Notes under the pieces: model-generated
What the model was told of the DNA's origin: nothing
Databases searched by the model: none
What the model saw: only the letters and a program-made list of their open reading frames with translations
Position numbers and translations under genes: made by a program
Shown here: positions 14,619-23,366 of the stretch, in pieces
Layout: every line of letters begins with the position of its first letter
Numbering within the stretch: position 1 is the stretch's first letter
Assembly (NCBI GenBank): GCA_027450145.1
Contig: DAIDKH010000042.1
Location: 1-38,703, forward strand
Length of the DNA stretch: 38,703 bases
Direction: 5' to 3'
Source of the DNA: Chthonomonadaceae bacterium
GTDB lineage: Bacteria > Armatimonadota > Chthonomonadetes > Chthonomonadales > Chthonomonadaceae

Positions 14619-16055
14619 ATGGCTTTTAATCAGCGGCTTAAGCGAACTACACTGCTAGGTGCTGCAATAGGACTTTTCGGGCTGGTGGTATCTGGTTGTG
14701 GTGGCGGCGCAAGTAGCAATGTCGGTCCGGTTCAAGGTCGGTTTGTTAGTCCTGGGACTACTCCATTCGTTAATTCGGCCAGCCTATCGCGGGCTGTGTG
14801 CCAGGCAAATCAAATTCAAAGCGGTCGCGCAAAATGGACAGTTCTCATCTACATCAATGCTGCAAATAACTTGCAGCCAGATAGTCTACTTAACGTAGCT
14901 CAGATGGCGTCGGTTGGCTCAGATGGAACAAATCTCAACATCGTTGTACAGTGGAAACAGGCCGACGTGTGTCCGTACTTCAGTTCTGTAAACAACTGCG
15001 GAAACCCCTCATTCATTGGAACCCATCGGTACTATATACTTAAACATTCACAAGCCGATGTCACCGCAATACAAAATGGTGATACGAGTTCGCTCGAGGA
15101 TCCTCAGGAGCGGTTACCGGATCCGTCGACAAACGTTAACGGTACATCCGATATGGGTGACTGGAAGACCCTACAGAATTTCATACAGTGGGGTGCCGCT
15201 CACTATCCTGCGGATAATCTTGCAGTGGTAGTTTGGGATCACGGTAGTGGTGCATTGCCTGTACTTAACCGTTCAGTGGGCAAAGGCATTGTGACACGGG
15301 CTGTCTCCCAGGATAGCAATACGGGGAATCAGATTACGACACCACAGTTGGCCGAAGCACTGGCAAATCCGCCGCAGCCTATCGATGATCTTGTGCTGGA
15401 TTGTTCGTTGCAGTGTACAGCCGAAGTCGCATATGAGCTACGCAATTCTGCCAAGGTTCTAGTTGCCAGCGAGGAGAGCCCTCCCGGCGCGGGTTACCCC
15501 TACAATGTGTGGCTTAACGATCTTAAGTCTGGCAGCGCCAATCCTTGCACTGCTGGGCAAAGCCTGCTTAATGACATGCTTGCAGCCTACCCAGGTTATA
15601 CTGACATTACACAGTCGATGATCGACCTCTCGCAGATGACCAATGTTGCGAGCGCCATAAACACCTTTGGCTCGGCCCTTTTAAACCATGTGTCCGACCA
15701 AACTAATCTCGAATACAATGCACGGTTCAACTCACAGTATTTCGAGTTTCCTGAGTACAAGGACCTGTACGATTTTGCAGATATCGTCCGGACTTCCGCC
15801 GGTGTGCCAACCGACCTTCAAACGGCAGCTGCGGGTGTTGAAAATTCGCTTCTAGGCACGAACGGTGCGATCATGTCATTCGTTCATGGTGCGACTGGTC
15901 AAACCTACTCGTCTGGTTTATCAATCTATCTGCCTGGCCCACAAGAGCCCAGTTCAGTTGATACTAGCGTGGGCTATGACCCTGTTTATTCTTCACTCGC
16001 GCTCTCTCAGGCTGCTCCTGAGTGGCCACTCTTCCTGCAAGCTCAAAAGCAGTAG
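14619..16055 (+). CDS. Clostripain-family (C11) peptidase-like lipoprotein with altered nucleophile site
   Basis: This 478-residue lipoprotein has a signal peptide with lipobox VSGC (acyl Cys at residue 27) and a short Gly/Ser linker. A C11-type domain follows: WTVLIYINAANNL at its start, VVWDHGSGALP with the catalytic-type His208, then LDCSLQCTAEVAYELR and VLVASEESPPGAGYPY. Known C11 peptidases have DAC at the nucleophile position; here the motif reads D261-C262-S263, so the aligned position is Ser and a Cys sits one residue earlier, with another Cys at 266. It may be inactive, use a shifted Cys, or be a disulfide-bearing relative. ATG 14619 was chosen for GGAAGGGG upstream and because it gives a proper lipoprotein signal. 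C11 enzymes usually cut after Arg or Lys. Confidence 0.85.
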   Translation: MAFNQRLKRTTLLGAAIGLFGLVVSGCGGGASSNVGPVQGRFVSPGTTPFVNSASLSRAVCQANQIQSGRAKWTVLIYINAANNLQPDSLLNVAQMASVGSDGTNLNIVVQWKQADVCPYFSSVNNCGNPSFIGTHRYYILKHSQADVTAIQNGDTSSLEDPQERLPDPSTNVNGTSDMGDWKTLQNFIQWGAAHYPADNLAVVVWDHGSGALPVLNRSVGKGIVTRAVSQDSNTGNQITTPQLAEALANPPQPIDDLVLDCSLQCTAEVAYELRNSAKVLVASEESPPGAGYPYNVWLNDLKSGSANPCTAGQSLLNDMLAAYPGYTDITQSMIDLSQMTNVASAINTFGSALLNHVSDQTNLEYNARFNSQYFEFPEYKDLYDFADIVRTSAGVPTDLQTAAAGVENSLLGTNGAIMSFVHGATGQTYSSGLSIYLPGPQEPSSVDTSVGYDPVYSSLALSQAAPEWPLFLQAQKQ

Positions 16056-16062
16056 GTCCTGG

Positions 16063-16096
16063 ACCCGGCAGTTGAGGAATGTTCCAATTGCCGGGT
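16063..16096 (+). terminator. Terminator of the clostripain-like gene
   Basis: ACCCGGCAGTTG (16063-16074) pairs with CAATTGCCGGGT (16085-16096), one G-T wobble, 10-base loop, starting 8 bases after the stop codon. No long U tract follows. Confidence 0.65.
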
Positions 16097-16494
16097 ACCC
16101 AGCTTTCTGGCCTTGGCCCCACATCGTGTCTCGACACTTTTAAGTCCTATAAGGTACTGTGTCGCTCCACTAACAACGTCTGTGGAGATCCGTCCCGCCT
16201 GGTGCTCCAAGTTGTGATTAGCAATTCCCAGGATTGCATGCTATTTGAAAGCCGTCATCGCACTACCAGCAGACCTTTTAAACCGCTATGGTTAAGCAGC
16301 AACAGTCTAAAATCTGCGTTGGTTGACAGTGTAATGAACCCGGCCCAACGATTACGGCGAAGGGCTGCGGCCACTCCCGTACCCTTTCTAAGGTAGTATT
16401 AGCAAGTAACAAGTGTGCTGTAAGAGAGATGATTGCCGTGTTATGTGCACCATTTTGAGGTCGATACATTTGAAACAGTAGTGGAGAACCGTAC
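16097..16494. other. Noncoding stretch before the Sm-like/pseudo-receiver pair
   Basis: About 400 bases without a credible gene. A 105-codon frame in it (16079-16396) starts inside the terminator hairpin, has no ribosome-binding site and reads like random translation. No promoter of high quality was found; the downstream ribosome-binding site is GTGGAGAAC near 16482-16490. Confidence 0.45.
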
Positions 16495-16794
16495 ATGAAC
16501 GACACACACCAGAGCGAAATTACTGCTTTAGAGACATTTGACGATCAATTTGCCTTGCGGTTTGTCCGTAGCCGTGCCACAATCTATTATTCGAACTACT
16601 CAAGTTATACCGATACAGGAAAGATCACCTACCTGGATAACCACTGGCTTGAGCTGCTGAAGGATAACGGTGAGCAGCTTGTTATTCCTGTTAACGCCGT
16701 ACGAATTATCAAACTTATTGAGGCAACCGACAAATCACATGAAGCAACGACCCTCCTCCGTCCATCGGGTCCCGACGCGACGGCAGACAGTTGA
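16495..16794 (+). CDS. Small hypothetical protein (99 aa), possibly SH3/Sm-like
   Basis: ATG 16495 has GGAGAA 7-12 bases upstream. Residues 20-75 look like a compact beta-rich domain: FALRFVRSRATIYYSN, then DTGKITYLDNHWLELL and LVIPVNAVRIIKLIE. The alternation of a strand, a tight turn, and a second strand ending IPVNAVRIIKL is reminiscent of Sm-like or SH3-type barrels, in which a similar segment sits at the subunit interface. This is a fold-level impression, not a family match. The tail is polar. No signal peptide or cysteine is present. The next gene starts 56 bases before its stop, so the pair is translationally coupled and probably works together. Confidence 0.65.
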   Translation: MNDTHQSEITALETFDDQFALRFVRSRATIYYSNYSSYTDTGKITYLDNHWLELLKDNGEQLVIPVNAVRIIKLIEATDKSHEATTLLRPSGPDATADS

Positions 16795-17278
16795 GGAACC
16801 CAGCGCGAGAAACCCGTTTAGAGTAGTTATAGCCGTACACCGGCCCCGGTTCAGACGGCGCGCAGAGCGAGCGGTACAGTTTGAGAATTGGGAAATAACC
16901 GTTTTATTGAATAAGGAAGATGCTGTTGGTGCTTGCCAGCGTGGCCCTCGTCCACCAGACATCCTCGTGATATCCCATGATTTCGGCCGCCAGAAAACCT
17001 TGGCGATCTTCCGTGCCGTCCAGAATTTACGATCCTCGGGTCTCAAAATCGTGGGCTTGGTAGAGGATTGCAACAGCGGACCCGACGAATTTCCGGAAGC
17101 GGTACCCGCCCGACTGTGTGACGTTTGCCTTACCGAGCCCATCAAAACAGCTGATTTACAGGCCGTTTTTGTCAACCTGTTTGAGCAGATACGGGGAACA
17201 GCCGCACGTCAGCTACTGCAGAGCAAGACCGGCGGTCGCGACTCCGAGTCTGTTGAAGATGAGGACGACGAGATCTAA
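16739..17278 (+). CDS. Degenerate receiver-domain (pseudo-receiver) protein
   Basis: From ATG 16739 this is 179 residues. Residues 27-150 follow the CheY-like order of strands and helices: FRVVIAVHR, WEITVLLN, PPDILVISHDFG, GLKIVGLVED, DVCLTEPIKTADLQAVF. All the phosphorylation residues are altered. The acidic pair after strand 1 is V-H, the phosphoacceptor position is Ser79, and the conserved Lys before the last Pro is Glu133. So phosphorylation by a kinase is unlikely. The N-terminus is basic and the C-terminus (residues 168-179) is strongly acidic. No output domain is fused. The start overlaps the preceding gene by 56 bases with no clear ribosome-binding site; upstream starts in the same frame lie deeper inside that gene. 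The gene ends 7 bases from the convergent neighbour. Confidence 0.6.
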   Translation: MKQRPSSVHRVPTRRQTVEEPSARNPFRVVIAVHRPRFRRRAERAVQFENWEITVLLNKEDAVGACQRGPRPPDILVISHDFGRQKTLAIFRAVQNLRSSGLKIVGLVEDCNSGPDEFPEAVPARLCDVCLTEPIKTADLQAVFVNLFEQIRGTAARQLLQSKTGGRDSESVEDEDDEI

Positions 17279-17285
17279 GCGGGAT

Positions 17286-19553
17286 CTAGGGACGGCGCAA
17301 ACGTGACAACTGGGATACTGCTTTGGTGTTGGCCTCGGCGGCATCTAGAAACTGCCGTTGAGGAACCTGTATTCCCAGTTCGTTTTCACCAAACTGCTTT
17401 GGTTTCATGTTTTTTCTGCCCGTAAGCTTGATCCGTACTGTGCGAGCGAGAAGGTGTTGTGACTGCTCTATAAGGTAAACGCCATGTCGCTCCGTTGGCC
17501 ATTCTACCAGTGCTTCGGCGCTTTCAAGCACGAGCGTTCGCCCATAGGAAATACGAAGCTTCTTTCCCGCACCCCAAGGATTGTAAATGCGGCATGTGTT
17601 CCCTAGTAGACTGCGTACTGCCGCATATACAAGTACTCCTCTTCGTGCCTCCGCACACACTCTAAACCCTCCTGGAGCCGCCAGTGCATACGCGGCGTTC
17701 CATGACTCAGGTATCTCGCTGCCCAAATCTAGTGTTCCAGTTACGAGACGATCATATGAGGACTCTAGGTCCCACAGATCCCAAACCGGTGGAGTTTCTT
17801 TAAGGAGTAAATCAGTAAGGCTGGCTATGAATTGTGCGCCCTGGCGAAGATCCGGGCCGTTTCCTGATTGAGTGAACCAACCTTGAGCGTTCACCCGTTT
17901 GGATCTCAACAGCTTGCGCAATGCTGTCACACGGTCATCGGTTTCCGTGCTTGGCCTACGTTCACACTCAGTGAAACCTTTCTCCTGCAGTTGTTCACAC
18001 AGGGACTGCCAATCGTGCTGCCTATCCTCATCGATCTGCAGTTCCTTGGAAGCCCATAAGAGCGCCTGGACGACGGAATGCAACAGGCTAAGGCCCACAT
18101 GTTCAACAGGCTGGTATGCGATAGGTTGGTTTATACCAATATTCATCCAATCCTCAGAAGTTGCCTTGTCGATGGCGGCGTCCGCCGTGGCTCTAAGGAT
18201 GCAGTACACGCGTTCGCTAAGGAAATCAGGATCCGGCGCATAGCGGTAGGTCTCCCACAATAGCAGACAAGTACGTAATCCATCTGCAATACGCTTAGCA
18301 TCGGTTTCAGCACTTGGCACTTCTGCTGCAGGAATAAGCGCCCTCAATGGATGTCCAAACCGGTTGAATTGAGTTGGGAAGATAGCTCCACACACACCAT
18401 CATCCTGACTCGTAGTAGCTGCAACATGCGGCAGTATACGATTAAGCGTGTCTACTGCAGGCACAGTGAGCTCCATGTGGCCAGTAGGCAACATAGGTGC
18501 GATGAGGTGTTGGATATCCCTAAGCGAGTACGTTGCACTGCCATCTCTGCGGTCTCCCGCAGTTAACAAATTTGCTCCATTGGCCAGTGCCGCGTCTGAT
18601 CCGCAAGAACAGCAAGCCGAGTAATAAAGGTGCAAGTACCAAAGGTTTTCAGCAAAGGCGGCAAGCGGATCGGAAGCGCTAGTTAGGCAAACGAACGATC
18701 TCTGCCAGAACGCTGCCCAGTGTTTTCGATGTTCCTTAAGCAGAGCTTCAAAACCTAGTTCCATGGCACGGTTGATCTGCGCCTTAGCATGCATAACTGG
18801 GTCGCCATCTTTTGGAGTAGTAGCTACTGCAACATAAATCGTAAAGTTGCACGAGCGAGACGGTTCAATGTCAATTCTTGCCGTTCTACCATTCACCATG
18901 CGGCTCGTTCCGTTCCGGCCCTGCACACGCGCGACCAGAGCGTAGCGTCTATCCCGCAGTCCCTGCATTACGCCTACACTGTCTCCCAAAGCGAAAACAC
19001 TTGCGGTTCTCCAAATATCTACCTCAATCCACCGTGCGGTGTTTTTGAGTGTTTGATCGTGATAGTCGATCACCAACACGCCTGTGTCTTCGGAAACAAA
19101 CGAGGTCACCTGGCACGAGCCACTGGGTGATTCACTGTCTATAATTGCAGTTGCCGAATAAAGACACAATCTCTGTTCATACCTGGTTGGAGCTTCAAGA
19201 AGTGCTGGCTGAGACCCGATCGAGACGCCGCCTGCGCCTAACAGTGACCAGGCATCTGGGTTTTTTATGGGTACACCGTTGCGACCGGGTGGCGGGTCAT
19301 CCCACAGATCCGTTTTCTGTACCTGCCAATACAATTTTCCAGGGCACCATAAAGTTGCGCCCAAATCGCCATCGCCGAGGCCCATAGCGTCTTTCGCAGC
19401 AGGCGGAGTCCCATATACGACATCATGCCGAGAAATATATGCTGCGTGATCAATGTTTAACGTGGTGCCGTTGAATGCTACGCAGTTATCTCTGGTATTT
19501 GGGTCGTGGATCCCTGGGCTACTCGTGGGAGCTGCAGATGGTGTTGCGGCCAT
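17286..19553 (-). CDS. GH95/DUF5703-like glycoside hydrolase-type protein
   Basis: This is a 755-residue protein. The N-terminal portion has LGDGDLGATLW and LYWQVQKTDLWDD, matching the 'good/neat' signature of GH95-type and DUF5703 proteins (LGNG.LG....., then a KTD.W-like block). A beta-sandwich-like region follows up to about residue 260. HRKHWAAFWQRSFV then leads into an all-helical region with aromatic-rich segments (LWYLHLYYSACC) as in (alpha/alpha)6 barrel enzymes. Known relatives are alpha-L-fucosidases and galactosidases, but I cannot assign a substrate or confirm catalytic acids. No signal peptide is visible: the start MAATPSAAPTSSPGIHD is soluble, so it may be cytoplasmic. ATG 19553 is preceded by GAGGA. 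It is a single gene, convergent with the pseudo-receiver gene. Confidence 0.7.
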   Translation of the reverse strand: MAATPSAAPTSSPGIHDPNTRDNCVAFNGTTLNIDHAAYISRHDVVYGTPPAAKDAMGLGDGDLGATLWCPGKLYWQVQKTDLWDDPPPGRNGVPIKNPDAWSLLGAGGVSIGSQPALLEAPTRYEQRLCLYSATAIIDSESPSGSCQVTSFVSEDTGVLVIDYHDQTLKNTARWIEVDIWRTASVFALGDSVGVMQGLRDRRYALVARVQGRNGTSRMVNGRTARIDIEPSRSCNFTIYVAVATTPKDGDPVMHAKAQINRAMELGFEALLKEHRKHWAAFWQRSFVCLTSASDPLAAFAENLWYLHLYYSACCSCGSDAALANGANLLTAGDRRDGSATYSLRDIQHLIAPMLPTGHMELTVPAVDTLNRILPHVAATTSQDDGVCGAIFPTQFNRFGHPLRALIPAAEVPSAETDAKRIADGLRTCLLLWETYRYAPDPDFLSERVYCILRATADAAIDKATSEDWMNIGINQPIAYQPVEHVGLSLLHSVVQALLWASKELQIDEDRQHDWQSLCEQLQEKGFTECERRPSTETDDRVTALRKLLRSKRVNAQGWFTQSGNGPDLRQGAQFIASLTDLLLKETPPVWDLWDLESSYDRLVTGTLDLGSEIPESWNAAYALAAPGGFRVCAEARRGVLVYAAVRSLLGNTCRIYNPWGAGKKLRISYGRTLVLESAEALVEWPTERHGVYLIEQSQHLLARTVRIKLTGRKNMKPKQFGENELGIQVPQRQFLDAAEANTKAVSQLSRLRRP

Positions 19554-19871
19554 TAGTTCCTCGGTAATTTCTTAGGTGGCAACATTTTTATCGGGTTTTT
19601 TGTGTTAAATCTGCATGCTATCAGCCGGATTACAGTGAGGAAGAAATATGCAGCATTCGAAAAGTTAGCAGAATACGTGGTTAGGCTTCGACCGGGTTAT
19701 GCACACCCAATTCAACGGGCCGGTGATGTTATAGGCCAGATTAGTGCTACCGGCACCATATGATTGAGCATATTAAGGGCAATTAAACAATTATGAAATA
19801 ACGACATTTTTAGAAAACGAATCATGAATTAAGGAGTGTGATGATGTGTGCAGTCGTTGAAGCAAAACTTA
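19554..19871. other. Noncoding stretch between the GH95-like and TPR genes
   Basis: About 320 bases, AT-rich in its right half, holding the leftward promoter region of the GH95-like gene. I find no confident -35/-10 pair and no known RNA. Its right end carries a ribosome-binding site and a 28-codon frame described separately. Confidence 0.4.
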
Positions 19872-19927
19872 CCCACTGCAGGCAAAACAGTGTGCAGTGG
19901 GCGGGTGACGGAACCGTATTTTATTAG
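19841..19927 (+). CDS. Possible 28-residue small ORF (doubtful)
   Basis: AAGGAG (19831-19836) sits four bases before tandem ATG ATG codons. They open a 28-residue frame (MMCAVVEAKL..., ending VFY) that runs through the convergent TPR terminator and stops just past the TPR stop codon. The ribosome-binding site is good, but no promoter is evident and the peptide has no recognisable feature. It may be chance in an AT-rich gap. Confidence 0.2.
   Translation: MMCAVVEAKLTHCRQNSVQWAGDGTVFY
19872..19901 (-). terminator. Terminator of the TPR gene operon
   Basis: CCCACTGCA (19872-19880) pairs with TGCAGTGGG (19893-19901). Read leftwards the stem is followed by TAAGTTTTG, a short U tract. It lies 22 bases after the TPR stop codon. 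Confidence 0.7.
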
Positions 19928-22362
19928 CTTTTAGGCACGATGGCGAAGCGTTGCAGGTTGGCGCGTGCCTGCGCGTTTTGAGGATCGAGCTTAAGTGCTC
20001 GCCTATAATCCGCGATAGCAGCTTTAATTTGCTGCATTTGCTCGTACGCGTACCCGCGGGCTACGTAAGTAGGAGCATCGTCCGGGTTAATCGCTAAAGC
20101 CCGCGTCAAAAAGAGAATCGCATGCTTGTAGGCTCCAAGCTTTAGTGCGGTAACACCTAATCCTCTAAGCGCATCGTTGCTGTGGTGGTTCGCGGAGAGT
20201 GCTTCGTAGAAATACCGCTGTGCGGCTTTAACACGTGTATTGTCATTCTTATGGGCGCTACTGTACGTTTCATCGCCAAGGGCATTGAAGATGACTGCCT
20301 TTTGAGCAGCTGGACCACTTCGTTTTGAAGCATCTTGCAGTACCATAAGTGCTTGATGTTCATGACCCGTATGAGAGAGGGCGGTGTATAGCTGGAATGC
20401 AGCAGACAAGTTGTTTGGCTGGTCGCGTACAATGGTTGTGAGAGTAGATGCGGCACCGCTATAATCCAGCTGCACCATCTGGGCATTTGCGAGAAGTTGA
20501 CGATATTGAATATTGTCCGGTTCTGCAGCTACAAGCTGGGACAGAGTTTTAGTCTCACCGGCGATATCCCCCTGGTTCTGCTGCGACCGCGCAAGAAGCT
20601 TTAATGCTACCTCGTTTTTAGGGCTCGTATCGACCGCGTGTAGAAGCACAGATTGAGCTTTGCTATCACGGTGGCTTCGTAGCAGAGCTTCCCCATATGC
20701 AATTCGAAGGTCATTATTGGTAGGATCTAACGAGGTTGCCCGGTGAAGCGCTACTGCAGCCGTGGCCCATGCATCTGTACCAGTTGAGCTGCGTGCTAAT
20801 TGTGTAGATGCGAGCGCGTATCCCGTGGATGCGTCTACGTTATTAGGATCTATGCTAAGGGCGTGCGAGTAGGCGACTTGCGCTTGTGCGATATCGCCGG
20901 TATGTAGCAGAGAATATCCTAGCCCTACATATGCTAGTCCTTTTGGAATGGCTACGCTTGCCGGATCCAGTTTAACAGCTTGCTCATAAGCTGCGGCTGC
21001 AGTTTGCATTCCGCCAGCCTTGACGCACGCGTTCCCCAGACTGTAGTACGCCGTGGCGCTATCTGGTGATACTCTCGTTAAGTCTGTATAGGTCGCCTCT
21101 GCATCCTTAAAGTTACCGTTTTTAAACTGCGCCATCCCCAGGTTCAGCAGTATCTTAGGCGAGTCAGGCTCAAGCGTTCTTGCATTCTGCAGGTAGGCGA
21201 TTGCAGAGGGATTGTTGCCTTGTTGCAATGCGGCATACCCTGCCCATTGCCATGCCGTTGCGTCTTTAGGTTTGAGTTTTGTGGCAGCAAGGAACAACGT
21301 TTCCGCCTGAGAAGTATGCCCGGTGTTAATGCATGCTTCGCCGTGGTGGAAGAGAACATCAAATCCGGGCGAACCGGCGCCGTCAATAGATGACCGCTTA
21401 TGTGCAGCGCTTTCAAACTGATCTACTGCCTCGTGATCTTTGTGCTGTTCAACCAGAGCTATCCCGTAGGCTTCCTGAAGCTGGTAGTTGTTTGGATCTA
21501 GTTTGAGCGCCTCAGCATCAGTGTGCGAAGCGTTTTCCCACATAGCCGATGCGCTCGTACTTCCCACCGGTGAAGCTACAGCAGCGTTAGCGTACGCCTT
21601 CCCCAGGTCCTCCGTGTATCGGGTATTTCCGGGCTGAAGGCGCGAAGCACTTTCAAATGACTTCAGCGCTTCCGTTATGTTCCCCGTTGCTGCCAGGGCC
21701 GCCCCAAGACCATCTTGTATATGTGCTTTCCGAATAGTACGCGATGGGAGGTTTAACTCCCGATATTTGATGTTCGTTGATGCTCCGGACGAAATGGCCC
21801 TATTTGCGTTCATAGCCGTTCGGAATGCTGCAATCGAGCCTGGATAGTCCTGCGTGTGGAATAGTGAGCTACCGAGATTGGAATAGATTTGGTACCTGTT
21901 AATTCGGAACAGCTGCCTCTTGGGATTTTTGCTCAGTTGGAAGGAATTCGCATGCTCGGCCTTTCTAAACGCTCCAACGGCGTCCGTGTACCTTGCAAGC
22001 TTGTAGAAGCTGTACCCCAGGTTAATGTAAGGTTGCGCATCATGGTGACTCCGGTTCGCCACTCTCGTAAGAGGATCTATCGCCAGAGCGTAGTTATGTT
22101 GAAGGATATAGATGTAACCAATCCACTGAAGTACCACGGGGTTCTTGGGATCTTGTGCCTCCGCATTGTGCAAATGGGTCATGGCCTCGAACAGATACTC
22201 TGGCTTCTGGTCCTTGGTCCATTTGATGTAGAGCTTGTGTGCCGAATTAAAATTCGCCACTACACTGGATGCTTGTGCTGTATTGCATGTGGTTGCAAGT
22301 AAAGCGCTTATTCCCAATGATTGCAGCAAAAGACTTGACTTAGAAAAATGTGATAGTGACAC
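19924..22362 (-). CDS. Large secreted TPR-repeat protein
   Basis: This 812-residue protein has a signal peptide (about residues 1-31, ending NTAQA). The rest is built of tandem tetratricopeptide repeats, roughly sixteen, spaced 34 residues, with clear Gly-Tyr-Ala and Leu-Asp-Pro-x-Asn motifs (DPKNPVVLQWIGYIYILQH, AIADYRRALKLDPQNAQAR). Such proteins are scaffolds; exported TPR proteins often act in polysaccharide export or sorting systems, including PEP-CTERM/exosortase loci (family knowledge). The GTG at 22362 was chosen because GGAGG lies seven bases upstream. It is the last gene of a three-gene leftward unit after the Ig-like lipoprotein and the PEP-CTERM protein (gap 106 bases) and ends at a terminator. 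No catalytic domain is visible. Confidence 0.9.
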   Translation of the reverse strand: MSLSHFSKSSLLLQSLGISALLATTCNTAQASSVVANFNSAHKLYIKWTKDQKPEYLFEAMTHLHNAEAQDPKNPVVLQWIGYIYILQHNYALAIDPLTRVANRSHHDAQPYINLGYSFYKLARYTDAVGAFRKAEHANSFQLSKNPKRQLFRINRYQIYSNLGSSLFHTQDYPGSIAAFRTAMNANRAISSGASTNIKYRELNLPSRTIRKAHIQDGLGAALAATGNITEALKSFESASRLQPGNTRYTEDLGKAYANAAVASPVGSTSASAMWENASHTDAEALKLDPNNYQLQEAYGIALVEQHKDHEAVDQFESAAHKRSSIDGAGSPGFDVLFHHGEACINTGHTSQAETLFLAATKLKPKDATAWQWAGYAALQQGNNPSAIAYLQNARTLEPDSPKILLNLGMAQFKNGNFKDAEATYTDLTRVSPDSATAYYSLGNACVKAGGMQTAAAAYEQAVKLDPASVAIPKGLAYVGLGYSLLHTGDIAQAQVAYSHALSIDPNNVDASTGYALASTQLARSSTGTDAWATAAVALHRATSLDPTNNDLRIAYGEALLRSHRDSKAQSVLLHAVDTSPKNEVALKLLARSQQNQGDIAGETKTLSQLVAAEPDNIQYRQLLANAQMVQLDYSGAASTLTTIVRDQPNNLSAAFQLYTALSHTGHEHQALMVLQDASKRSGPAAQKAVIFNALGDETYSSAHKNDNTRVKAAQRYFYEALSANHHSNDALRGLGVTALKLGAYKHAILFLTRALAINPDDAPTYVARGYAYEQMQQIKAAIADYRRALKLDPQNAQARANLQRFAIVPKS

Positions 22363-22468
22363 GGTATGCCTCCGGTGCGGGCACCAGTTGAAAAGGAGAG
22401 ATGCCTATGGGAGAGAGAGCCTCCCCCATCGACGCTTGAATGGCCAAAAGCTTAGGGACCAGGTTGCC

Positions 22469-23341
22469 CTAGCGCTTACGTCGGGAAGACCGCGACCTAA
22501 GAGCAGCCCCAGTCAGCAACGTAGAGAGCAACCCTAATGCCGTGCTTGCTTCGGGCACGCTGGGCGGAAACAGCGGAGGCTGTCCGGCGCTTGAGCTGGA
22601 GACCAACGGAACAGATGGTAGCTGAAGTGGGGTGGTCGTTCGCGAACCACCGCCAGATGCAAGAGCCGTCGCACCCGCTGCCGGCGGCAGCAGCCACAGT
22701 AACCCGGCTACCCAGTGGTTAGCATTATTCAGCAATCCTGGGATGGTATCCGTTACACCCGGCGCCCCCATTACAGCCGCATTTACCACATCTGCAGGGG
22801 TAGTACCCGGAGTTACCATCGCAAGTTGTGTACCAAATGCAGAGGTAGCATTCACATCGACATTGGCCGGTAATCCTGTGGGAGCTAGACTTACGGTAGC
22901 GCTACGCGGAACCATGGTCAACATGTTGCCGCATATCTGCAGAAGCATAGGTCTACTACCCGGTTTCATAAAGACAAGATCGCCCTTCTTCAGCCTAACT
23001 AAGTGGTATCCTGAGTACTCTCCATTCTTGCTCTGATGGATAAACCATACTTCCAACGTTTCATCGGATGGCAACCGCGAGAGTGTGAGGTGATTAAACA
23101 TATTAAACAGCTGTGCTCGAGTCATGGAGAATACCATCTCGTACCGGTGGAGCACTAGTGGATGCGATCGAACCTCATTAACAAGCTCGCGCACCGAGTG
23201 TACCCGTGTAAGCAAAAACGCGCCATGTGGTACAGGCCGATCGGCCCGAGCACCGGTTGCCGTTGCGGCTGCAAGGCTCGCCGCAATCAACGTTGCGGCA
23301 TACCGCTGCATTTGGCGCGAGGAATTACTCATTTTCTTCAA
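22469..23341 (-). CDS. PEP-CTERM sorting-signal exported protein
   Basis: From the TTG at 23341 this is 290 residues, with a signal peptide ending TGARA (residues about 10-33). A middle region is rich in hydrophobic and basic residues (LEVWFIHQSKNGEYSGYHLV, then LKKGDLVFMKPGSRPMLLQI). A low-complexity Pro/Ser/Ala part follows. The C-terminal tail reads VPEASTALGLLSTLLTGAAL and then a run of Arg/Lys: a Pro-Glu-(Ala) motif, a membrane helix and a basic end, the PEP-CTERM pattern cut by exosortase. The TTG was chosen because GGAGATGG sits seven bases upstream; ATG 23332 is the alternative. LVRLKKGDLVFMKPG resembles the strand-turn-strand of an SLBB or similar sugar-export fold, but weakly. No exosortase is in the window. 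Confidence 0.75.
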   Translation of the reverse strand: MKKMSNSSRQMQRYAATLIAASLAAATATGARADRPVPHGAFLLTRVHSVRELVNEVRSHPLVLHRYEMVFSMTRAQLFNMFNHLTLSRLPSDETLEVWFIHQSKNGEYSGYHLVRLKKGDLVFMKPGSRPMLLQICGNMLTMVPRSATVSLAPTGLPANVDVNATSAFGTQLAMVTPGTTPADVVNAAVMGAPGVTDTIPGLLNNANHWVAGLLWLLPPAAGATALASGGGSRTTTPLQLPSVPLVSSSSAGQPPLFPPSVPEASTALGLLSTLLTGAALRSRSSRRKR

Positions 23342-23366
23342 CGTCCATCTCCTCTGAACCGGGTGT

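Noticed and set aside
16079-16396. Rightward 105-codon frame after the clostripain-like gene
   Set aside because: It begins inside the terminator hairpin, lacks a ribosome-binding site and does not look like a protein.
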